From Candidatus Aminicenantes bacterium UBA1061 (GTDB lineage: Bacteria; Acidobacteriota; Aminicenantia; Aminicenantales; Saccharicenantaceae): DNA of 64,000 nt. Positions within the stretch are counted from its first letter, which is position 1. Each line of letters opens with the position of its first letter. The stretch is from contig DCDG01000037.1 in the NCBI GenBank assembly GCA_002316315.1, positions 62,001 through 126,000 on the forward strand, in the 5' to 3' direction. This document shows positions 45,330-52,532 of the stretch, piece by piece. The position numbers and the translations under genes are program-made. The notes below the pieces were generated by a model, which saw only the letters and a list, made by a program, of their open reading frames with translations, made no database searches and had not been told where the DNA came from.

Positions 45330-46928
45330 TTAGCTCCTTTTTTTATCACCGAGAATCTGAATACATTCGCGGCGAGCAATAATGACCGACAGGCCATGAT
45401 AAGCCAGTTCTTCTCTGATGATGCCGGTATTGAGCTGATGATTTTTAGGTAAGGGGTTAATGACCTTAAGATGGTCTTTATTTACTCCCAGCCCAACCAG
45501 CATTCGGTCTAATGGTTCACCCGTGCCGAAACTCGGTTGGGCACCGGTCATGGCCACTGTCCCGTTATCCAGGATGATGACCGTCATATCGGTATTGGAA
45601 TAAACCGCATCAAGAAGAGGAGTCAATCCGGAGTGAGTAAAAGTCGAATCACCAATAACCGCGACCGATGGATAAACACCGGCCTCCGCTCCACCTTTGG
45701 CCATCGACACACTGGCTCCCATGCAGACACAAGTCTGAATAGCTTTATAGGGTGGAAGAGCACCAAGGGTGTAGCAGCCAATATCCGAAAAAACATTAGC
45801 CCGGTCATAGCCATGAAGGGCTTCATTGAGTGCTTGGAAAGTATCCCCATGAGGACAACCGGAACATAGCTGGGGTGGTCGGGCTGGCAGCTGGAAGTTG
45901 CCTGTGCTCAGACCAGTTTTGGCCGACAGACCTAGAGCCCCGGCTACTATCTCCGGTGTCAATTCACCCGAAGCCGGAATGGTGCCATCCATCTTCCCTT
46001 TTATAATTTTCCCCGGAATGCCAGCCACTCCCCGGATGAACCTTTCAACAAATGGATAGCCTTCCTCGATAACTATGATTTCATCTACCTGATCAATAAG
46101 CTCCAATAGCTTTTTCTCTGGAAAAGGATAAGTCGAAATTTTAAGAAAAGCCGGCCCAAAGTCGAGCCGAGGATAAATCTCCTGAAAATAACTAAAGGCA
46201 AGACCAGTAGCTACCACTCCCAGACGGCTTCCGTTTTGTGCCGGAGAAAATCTATTGAACAGGCATCCCTCGGCATAATCTTTTAACTGTTCTTGCAGCT
46301 TGAGCAAGACCTGGTAACGATGGCGGGCATTAGCCGGCAAAAGAGTCCAGTCCGGGCTGTAGCCATATTTAAGATCCCGATTCTTCTTCGCGGCTTCCCT
46401 GATCACTACTGGTGCCCGGCTGTGAGCCAGCCTGGTCACCAGCCTGATCATCACCGGCAAGCCAAACTTTTCCGACAAATCAAAGGCTTCCCTGGTTAGA
46501 TCATAAGCTTCCTGGTGGCTGGCCGGCTCCAGGCATAAAACCCGGGCAAAATCAGCATAATAGCGGCTATCCTGTTCGTTCTGAGAAGAATGAAAGCCCG
46601 GATCATCAGCTGAAACTACTACCAGTCCGCCATTAGCCCCGGTGACAGCCGCATTAATAAAAGGGTCAGCAGCCACATTCAAACCAACATGCTTGAACGA
46701 AACCATGGCTCTCTGGCCGGCATAGGAAGCACCAAGAGCTTCTTCCATGGCCACTTTTTCATTGACACACCACTTAGCCACATATTTTCTGCCACCGTCT
46801 GACTGCCTGATCAAAAATTCCATAACCTCCGAAGCAGGAGTTCCTGGATAGGAATAACCCGCATTTAGCCCGGAATGGATGGCTCCGAGGGCAACTGCCT
46901 CATCACCCAGAAGAATAATTTTTTCCAT
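45330..46928 (-). CDS. iorA: Indolepyruvate ferredoxin oxidoreductase, alpha subunit, lacking the ferredoxin domain
   Basis: 532 residues. The N-terminal pyrimidine-binding domain (NAGYSYPGTPASEVMEF) and the TPP domain (CSGCPHGDTF, IGCYTLG, VAVIGDSTFTHSGL, IILDNGTVAMTGAQP) are intact. Typical IorA has a C-terminal domain with two 4Fe-4S clusters of the CxxCxxC type. Here the chain stops at ILGDKKRS right after the TPP domain and no such cysteines are present. It is first gene of the operon, divergent from an Rrf2 regulator. Confidence 0.95.
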   Translation of the reverse strand: MEKIILLGDEAVALGAIHSGLNAGYSYPGTPASEVMEFLIRQSDGGRKYVAKWCVNEKVAMEEALGASYAGQRAMVSFKHVGLNVAADPFINAAVTGANGGLVVVSADDPGFHSSQNEQDSRYYADFARVLCLEPASHQEAYDLTREAFDLSEKFGLPVMIRLVTRLAHSRAPVVIREAAKKNRDLKYGYSPDWTLLPANARHRYQVLLKLQEQLKDYAEGCLFNRFSPAQNGSRLGVVATGLAFSYFQEIYPRLDFGPAFLKISTYPFPEKKLLELIDQVDEIIVIEEGYPFVERFIRGVAGIPGKIIKGKMDGTIPASGELTPEIVAGALGLSAKTGLSTGNFQLPARPPQLCSGCPHGDTFQALNEALHGYDRANVFSDIGCYTLGALPPYKAIQTCVCMGASVSMAKGGAEAGVYPSVAVIGDSTFTHSGLTPLLDAVYSNTDMTVIILDNGTVAMTGAQPSFGTGEPLDRMLVGLGVNKDHLKVINPLPKNHQLNTGIIREELAYHGLSVIIARRECIQILGDKKRS

Positions 46929-46982
46929 TAGCTTTTCCTTTGTTTTTTAGACATGAATTAACCGAGTTTGAGATTAGCTTTT

Positions 46983-47012
46983 AGCATACAATTTAAATCT
47001 TCACGCTGTCAA
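46983..47012 (-). promoter_or_regulatory. Promoter of the iorA-iorB-acd operon
   Basis: Minus-strand consensus TTGACA (47012-47007), 18 bp and TATGCT (46988-46983), with about 48 nt of leader. Confidence 0.7.
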
Positions 47013-47033
47013 GAAAATTTGTTTTGTCAAATT

Positions 47034-47058
47034 ACTATAATTCCTATAAAATTATAGT
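47034..47058. promoter_or_regulatory. Palindrome in the Rrf2/ior intergenic region, possible Rrf2 operator
   Basis: ACTATAATT (47034-47042) and AATTATAGT (47050-47058) form a perfect 9-bp inverted repeat with a 7-bp spacer. It covers the probable -10 of the Rrf2 gene (TATAAA at 47045-47050, with TTGTCA at 47024-47029). Its size fits a dimeric winged-helix site. Confidence 0.5.
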
Positions 47059-47119
47059 GTATTAAGGCCAGTCTTGAATTTAAACTTAGCAGGCAGAATA
47101 ACTGGTCAGGAGGCACCCA

Positions 47120-47569
47120 ATGTTTAGGATCTCGACCAAAGGCCGTTATGGCACCAGACTGATGCTTAATCTGGCCCAGCATTATGACGATGGTCAGAAA
47201 ACCAGGTCTCTAAAAGATGTAGCCTCAGAAGAGGATATTTCGATCAGATATCTTGAACAGATAATTATCCCTCTTCGTGTTCACCGTCTGGTAAAAAGCA
47301 TCCGAGGAGCAGGAGGTGGCTACACTTTAACCAGGTCGCCGGCTACCATCAGTCTGAGTCAGGTCTTGCTGGCAGTAGAAGGCAATTGCTGCCTGACTGA
47401 CTGCCTGGAAGAAGGCAGCCAGTGCCCGAAGATGACCGGCTGCGCCGCCTATGAGATCTGGAAGGAAGCTTCCCGTATCATGAAGGAGTATTTTGATTCG
47501 GTCAGTCTCGAGGATATGGTAAAAATAGCTGAGAAAAAAAGCCGGCGAAAGCCGCGAAGTGGAAAATAA
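47120..47569 (+). CDS. Rrf2-family transcriptional regulator with Cys cluster
   Basis: 149 residues. The winged helix (RISTKGRYGTRLMLNLAQ, then SIRYLEQIIIPL) and the wing RGAGGGYTL are standard Rrf2. Cysteines at 90, 91, 95, 102 and 108 exceed the three of IscR and could hold an Fe-S cluster or sense redox. It is divergent from the ior operon and is immediately followed by resB, so it could tie cytochrome assembly and Ior expression to iron-sulfur or redox state. Confidence 0.92.
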   Translation: MFRISTKGRYGTRLMLNLAQHYDDGQKTRSLKDVASEEDISIRYLEQIIIPLRVHRLVKSIRGAGGGYTLTRSPATISLSQVLLAVEGNCCLTDCLEEGSQCPKMTGCAAYEIWKEASRIMKEYFDSVSLEDMVKIAEKKSRRKPRSGK

Positions 47570-48964
47570 TTGGAGAAGTTCGAACAGAAGGCAGGTTCCC
47601 GGTTGATAAAATTTCTGTCATCAATCAGGCTGGCTATTGTTCTTCTTATCCTGATAATTATTCTATCAGTTATAGGAACTCTTATTCCTCAGGGGGAACA
47701 GCCTGGTTTTTATCAGAATTATTTCCCTCGCTGGTCAGGGCTTATCTTAAGCCTCCAGCTTGATCACTTGTTTCGTTCTCCCCTTTTTCTAAGCGTGGCC
47801 TTTCTTTTCTTACTTAATATTCTTTTTTGCTCGTTGCGGCAGTTACCTGCCAAGTTTAAACAGCTCCGGGGCCCGATCAAATTTACACCGACTGGAGGCC
47901 AGCCGGTCAGGGATAGAAAATTGGCCTCTGACCTTTCCGACTGGTTAATGGTTTCCCCTGATTCGCTGTTAAGAGCACTCAGGGAAAAGCACTATAATGT
48001 AAAAATAAAAGAAGCTAATGGTCAGAAAATCCTGATAGCTCAAAAAGACCGCTCAGGGCTTTTTGGCCCCGAAATTGTCCACCTGGGTTTAATCATCATT
48101 ATCATTGGTGGTCTGATTTCGGCTCTCTTCAGCCAGAGAATTGAACTGGCATTGACCGAAGGACAGACAGTTGACCTGCCCGGGCAAAGTTTCTCCCTTC
48201 GGCTCGACCAATTTACTACAGACTATTATCCTGATGGCTCAGTCAAGAGCTGGAAGAGCATGGTCTCAATTCTTGAAAAGGACCAGGTAAAAAAGCAAAA
48301 AACAGTGGAGGTTAACCACCCTTTAAAATATGATGGCCTCAACTTTTTCCAGATGAGCTATGGTTTCGATTGGGACAGAACAAAGGTGGAGCTCGAAATA
48401 AAAGGCGGTGGCTCGACGGCCAGAGGCCTGACACTCAATGTAGGTGAAAAATTTCAGCTTGAGCCTGGCTTAACTTTGAATCTCCTGGATTTTATTCCTG
48501 ATTTTGAACTCGACGAAGGAAGTCGGCCAGCCAGCCGTTCGGCTGAAGCCAATAATCCAGCTGCTCTGGTGGAAGTTACCAAAGATAGAAGACCTGTTTA
48601 TCTGGGCTGGCTTTTTTATTACCATCCAGAGTTAAACCAGGTGCAGCGAGAACCAGATTTAGAGCTGGAAATCAGCTTAAAAAAGTTTGAAGCACCACTC
48701 TTTTCTGGCCTGGAAGCGGCCAGCGATCCCGGTCTGAATCTGGTCTGGTTGGGCTGTGCCCTTCTTTTTCTTGGACTTCTGGCCTGCTTTTATCTTAATT
48801 ATCGCCAGATAGTTATTGGCCTCAAGCCAGGGGAAAAGCCAGTATTTTCAGCTCACAGCCGGCATAATCAGACAACTTTTTATCAGGAACTGGAGAGGCT
48901 ACTCGAAGTCAGACCGGACAGTGCTATAAATTCAGATAGAAAAAACGAAGGAAAAACGAAATGA
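47570..48964 (+). CDS. resB: System II cytochrome c biogenesis protein ResB
   Basis: 464 residues. It has the ResB topology: membrane helices at about 18-40, 66-85 and 155-175, a large periplasmic domain, and a last helix near 390-415. Motifs such as SIRLAIVLLILIIILSVIGT and LKYDGLNFFQMSYG are typical. With CcsA it exports and attaches heme to CxxCH proteins. The likely start is a TTG directly after the Rrf2 stop (TAATTG). Confidence 0.9.
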   Translation: MEKFEQKAGSRLIKFLSSIRLAIVLLILIIILSVIGTLIPQGEQPGFYQNYFPRWSGLILSLQLDHLFRSPLFLSVAFLFLLNILFCSLRQLPAKFKQLRGPIKFTPTGGQPVRDRKLASDLSDWLMVSPDSLLRALREKHYNVKIKEANGQKILIAQKDRSGLFGPEIVHLGLIIIIIGGLISALFSQRIELALTEGQTVDLPGQSFSLRLDQFTTDYYPDGSVKSWKSMVSILEKDQVKKQKTVEVNHPLKYDGLNFFQMSYGFDWDRTKVELEIKGGGSTARGLTLNVGEKFQLEPGLTLNLLDFIPDFELDEGSRPASRSAEANNPAALVEVTKDRRPVYLGWLFYYHPELNQVQREPDLELEISLKKFEAPLFSGLEAASDPGLNLVWLGCALLFLGLLACFYLNYRQIVIGLKPGEKPVFSAHSRHNQTTFYQELERLLEVRPDSAINSDRKNEGKTK

Positions 48965-49773
48965 ATGAATTTCCCCTACTGCTCATTTCTTTTATCATTT
49001 ATATTCTGGTCATGCTTTCTGGTTTTGCTTCTTCTTTCGGTTCTAAAGCTAAATGGTCAAGAATATCTTACTCACTGGCCATAGCCGGCTTTATTGTTCA
49101 ATCAGCCGGTCTGCTGGTTAGAACCATAGCCAGCGGGCATGCTCCTTTTACCAATATGTATGAATCAATAAATTTCCTCAGCTGGTCTTGCGTGCTGGTC
49201 ATTATTATTTTTCAGCGTAAATTCAGACTGGAAAAGGCCTGGCCATATCTGTGGCTGCTCATCGTCGCCCTGATGGCCCTTGTCTCCTCGCCCCTCCTGC
49301 CCAAAAACGTTACCCCTCTGGTTCCTGCCCTGCAGAGCTACTGGCTCTGGCTGCATGTCTCGGTGACTCTCCTGGGAGAAGCTTTCCTGGCGGTGGCTTT
49401 TGTGGCCAGCATACTTTATCTCGCTGCCGGTCGCAGCTCGGCCGGGAATTCAGAAGCTCAGAAAAAGCAGGAAAATTACGATCTTATTGCCTATCGGGCA
49501 GTAGCTGCCGGTTTCCCACTTTTTACTCTCGGTGCCCTGGTTTTTGGCATGATCTGGGCCAGCCAGGCCTGGGGCCGTTATTGGAGCTGGGATCCAAAAG
49601 AAGTCTGGTCGCTGATTACCTGGCTTTTTTATGCACTTTACCTTCACACCAGGCTGGTCATGGGCTGGAAAGGAAAAAGATCAGCTCTTATCGCCATCAT
49701 CGGTTTTCTGGCTGCTCTATTCACCTTTTTCGGCGTTAATTACCTGCTGTCCGGGCTCCACAGTTATGTCTGA
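48961..49773 (+). CDS. ccsA: System II heme lyase CcsA/ResC
   Basis: 270 residues with about eight membrane segments. The tryptophan-rich heme-handling motif WGRYWSWDPKEVWSLITW lies near residue 200-217, preceded by a periplasmic-facing loop HAPFTNMYESINF. His residues flanking this motif would ligate heme. Its start overlaps the resB stop by 4 nt (ATGA). The CxxCH proteins at 8.9-11.5 kb are obvious clients in this window. Confidence 0.94.
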   Translation: MNEFPLLLISFIIYILVMLSGFASSFGSKAKWSRISYSLAIAGFIVQSAGLLVRTIASGHAPFTNMYESINFLSWSCVLVIIIFQRKFRLEKAWPYLWLLIVALMALVSSPLLPKNVTPLVPALQSYWLWLHVSVTLLGEAFLAVAFVASILYLAAGRSSAGNSEAQKKQENYDLIAYRAVAAGFPLFTLGALVFGMIWASQAWGRYWSWDPKEVWSLITWLFYALYLHTRLVMGWKGKRSALIAIIGFLAALFTFFGVNYLLSGLHSYV

Positions 49774-49842
49774 TTAATAATCAATAATCAGGCTGTCCGG
49801 TCCCATCCAGCTGGATCAATAACCGGCATCTATCAGCTCTTT

Positions 49843-50724
49843 TTATTGAAGAGTTCTCTCCGCTGCCTCAATGGTGTTCATCATCAGCATGGTGACCGTC
49901 ATCGGTCCAACCCCGCCTGGAACGGGAGTAATGGCTGCAGCTTTTTCCTTGATCGGTTCAAAATCGCAGTCGCCCACCAGCCTGAAGCCTTTGGCCGCGG
50001 CTGGATCCGGCACCCGGTTAACACCAACATCAATCACCACACAGCCTTCTCTCACCATATCAGCCGTGATGACTCTTGGTGCCCCCATGGCCGCGACCAG
50101 AATATCTGCCTGCAGGGTATGCTTTTTAATGTCCCGCGTGCCGGTGTGGCAGACAGTGACCGTAGCATTGGCACCTGGTTTTTTCTGCATGAGCAAGGCA
50201 GCCAGAGGCTTGCCGACGATATTGCTCCGCCCGCAGATAACTACATGCTGGCCTTCCGGACTGTATCCACTTCGCACCAGCATCTGCTGAATCCCATAAG
50301 GAGTACAGGGCAACGGACAGGGCTCGCCCCGCAGGAGCTTGCCAACATTAACCGGATGAAAGCCGTCCACATCCTTTTCAGGCGATATAAAATTTATCAC
50401 CTTGTCGGGATTAACCCATTTGGGCAGTGGCAATTGAACCAGCACGCCATGAAAACGTTGATCACTATTAAGGCGGTCGACATTTTTTAATATTTCCTCT
50501 TCGGAGGCATCACCGGGCAGGTGGACGGTCTCTTCAAAAATGCCAATTTCTTCAGCTGCTTTAGCCTTGGCAGTCACATAAGACACCGAGGCTGGATCTT
50601 CACCAACCAGAATCACACCCAGGCCAGCCACCACCCCTTTTTCTTTAAGTTTTTTAGCCCTCAGTTTTAATTCCTCTCTGATGGCTGCCGCCACTTCTTT
50701 CCCGGATATTATTTTTGCCGGCAT
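49843..50724 (-). CDS. folD: Bifunctional methylenetetrahydrofolate dehydrogenase/cyclohydrolase FolD
   Basis: 293 residues, normal length. The catalytic lysine region SYVTAKAKAAEEIG and the signature VDGFHPVNVGKLL are followed by the Rossmann motif VVICGRSNIVGKPLA and the C-terminal PVPGGVGPMTVTMLM. It interconverts methylene-, methenyl- and formyl-tetrahydrofolate. It is convergent with ccsA and preceded by a structured leader. The upstream GGAGG is well placed. Confidence 0.96.
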   Translation of the reverse strand: MPAKIISGKEVAAAIREELKLRAKKLKEKGVVAGLGVILVGEDPASVSYVTAKAKAAEEIGIFEETVHLPGDASEEEILKNVDRLNSDQRFHGVLVQLPLPKWVNPDKVINFISPEKDVDGFHPVNVGKLLRGEPCPLPCTPYGIQQMLVRSGYSPEGQHVVICGRSNIVGKPLAALLMQKKPGANATVTVCHTGTRDIKKHTLQADILVAAMGAPRVITADMVREGCVVIDVGVNRVPDPAAAKGFRLVGDCDFEPIKEKAAAITPVPGGVGPMTVTMLMMNTIEAAERTLQ

Positions 50725-51128
50725 TTTTTCCTCCTGCTCGTTAATTTTTATTTTTTGTTAAATTCAAACGCTAGTTTGCAATTTTTCATAAAATCTCGAG
50801 AGGTCTCGACCCTATTTTATGTCCTGCCAATCAGGACTATTATATATAAGTTTTTATCAGCCTAGTAAGAATTTTCTCATTCCAGTCAAGCCAATGGGCT
50901 GATCTTCGCTTAAAAGTGTCAACTATTTTACAGCCATCTGCCCGGGCGATATTACATTAGTACTTATCTGGTTATCATGCCATCCTGATAAGTTGGCTCA
51001 CCACCCGGCCAATCACTTAATTAAGGCTTTCAGACCTGGCCAGGAATACCTTCTTGAGCTGGCAAGAACAGTACTTCGCCTGTAACACGAAGAAGGCGGT
51101 TGGGCTCCTGACTCCATTAATCCAGTTA
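50725..51128. other. FolD leader region with three dyads
   Basis: About 404 nt with no gene. Reading toward folD there is a TATAAT (50844-50839), the dyad GTCCTG/CAGGAC (50821-50837), an 8-bp stem CATAAAAT/ATTTTATG enclosing CTCGAG-type nested dyads (50787-50821), and a 5-bp stem CAAAC/GTTTG (50765-50778). The -35 is weak. The right part, toward the propeller gene, shows nothing. Confidence 0.5.
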
Positions 51129-52250
51129 TTAATCACCCTGAGATGCGTTCGCTGCAGCTTTCTTTTTTATTATCAGACTGTAGACTTCTAACTGGTTTAT
51201 TTCAGGGTAGGGGCAGGCATAAACATTATCATTATTGTCTATTGAAATAATTTGGTCTGAGAATTCTTTCCCACTTAAAAGAAGCTCCCCACCAGGGGAA
51301 AACAAATCAACGTAGGTTTTATAGAGTGCAGGTTTTCCGTCTTCGTATATCTGGTCATATCTTTGAAGAACTAAATTCCCGTCTTTAGTAAAGTGCAAAC
51401 CCACCGTATAAGAAACAACATGAGTACCTCGCAGGTTGGCCGTCTTTTTTTGTACAACGTTCTCAATAACTTTCCGCTGTTTTTCAGGATCATAACCCCT
51501 GATAGGCCTTTTTATGGTTTGTCTCAAATTTCCTTCGGTATCAAATATATATATGATTAAAGGATTCCAAGGGACATAATAAGTAAAGGCAATTTTTGAT
51601 TGATCATGACTCAAAACTGCCTGCCCGCCCAAATATATAAGAGAATTTATATTATCCCGGAGCTCTTGGGCCGAATTCATTTTCGGTGCAAATGGATGAA
51701 ATTCATTAAAAAAAGATTTTAAAAAAACCCCTTCAGATGAATAAACATGAAAATATCTCTCATCTTTGAGCATGGGAGCCACCAGCAGCCAGATGTTTCC
51801 TTTACCGTCGATAAATATTTTCTTTATGGATACAGACTTGATAAGCCTTATGCTTTTTATATATTCCAGATTATTGTCTAGAATATTTATCCTCATATTC
51901 CCATTATCGGCTATAAAAACGTTTCCCTTGGAATCAATAGCCAGGGCTGATGGCGAATTCATGTCTCCCGGTCCCTGCCCTTCTCTTCCCGCTTCGCCCA
52001 AAAAGTTGAGCTCTTTCGAAAACTTTCTTACACAATTATTTCTGGAGTCTAAAATGAATATATTGCCTTGATTATCTGCTTTGACATCAGCGATATCAAA
52101 AAACAACTCTTCTTTTTTAATCTCTGAGCCTATCTTGCCTCTCAAGATAAATTCAAGCTCATATTCTCCTTGATCGCCAGGCGCACAAAAGACCGGGGCA
52201 CAGAACGAAACGATAAAAACGATGATGATAAAACTTCGCCTTTTTTTCAT
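51129..52250 (-). CDS. Secreted six-bladed beta-propeller protein
   Basis: About 373 residues. A signal peptide (KKRRSFIIIVFIVSF..., cleavage near 23) leads into blade motifs DVKADNQGNIFILDSRNNCV, GREGQGPGDM and IDSKGNVFIADNGNMRIN. It is the third protein of this design in the window. The start is the ATG at 52250, with GGTGA 8 nt upstream, rather than the adjoining GTG. A TATAAT at 52270-52265 leaves almost no leader. Function is unknown. Confidence 0.8.
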   Translation of the reverse strand: MKKRRSFIIIVFIVSFCAPVFCAPGDQGEYELEFILRGKIGSEIKKEELFFDIADVKADNQGNIFILDSRNNCVRKFSKELNFLGEAGREGQGPGDMNSPSALAIDSKGNVFIADNGNMRINILDNNLEYIKSIRLIKSVSIKKIFIDGKGNIWLLVAPMLKDERYFHVYSSEGVFLKSFFNEFHPFAPKMNSAQELRDNINSLIYLGGQAVLSHDQSKIAFTYYVPWNPLIIYIFDTEGNLRQTIKRPIRGYDPEKQRKVIENVVQKKTANLRGTHVVSYTVGLHFTKDGNLVLQRYDQIYEDGKPALYKTYVDLFSPGGELLLSGKEFSDQIISIDNNDNVYACPYPEINQLEVYSLIIKKKAAANASQGD

Positions 52251-52391
52251 CACTCTTCACCAATATTATATTTGTCACTATTTTATCACTTTTTATTACT
52301 TTCCTGCACTTTTTGGAGTAGCTACGGCCGTTTCAATTAAATCAAAACATTTTTTCTCTTATTTCGGGCTTTATGACTATTAAGCTTCGCG

Positions 52392-52499
52392 TCAAGCTTT
52401 ATTCCGGAGATTTTTCTTTTTCTCTTTACCCAGAAAACACCAGTTGATCAAAAATATTATAGCCAGGCCGGCAGCAGTTATTATGATTTTAACTTTCAT
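52392..52499 (-). CDS. 35-residue single-helix membrane peptide downstream of the copper ATPase
   Basis: The gene starts 33 nt after the copper-ATPase stop, with an excellent AAAAGGAGG ribosome binding site 6 nt before the ATG. The product opens MKVKIIITAAGLAIIFLINW, one membrane helix with a Cys close to its end, followed by a basic tail GKEKKKNLRNKA. The layout resembles the N-terminal anchor of small cupredoxin-domain proteins found beside copper ATPases, but no cupredoxin domain follows. It is either a genuine micro-protein or a remnant. It was found by eye and is below usual ORF length cutoffs. Confidence 0.65.
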   Translation of the reverse strand: MKVKIIITAAGLAIIFLINWCFLGKEKKKNLRNKA

Positions 52500-52532
52500 T
52501 GTCTCCTCCTTTTATTTTACGTTCCCTTTCCA

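Noticed and set aside
46928..46954. Eight-codon ORF (MSKKQRKS) whose stop overlaps the iorA start
   Set aside because: It has no ribosome binding site and no informative codons. The overlap can be chance.
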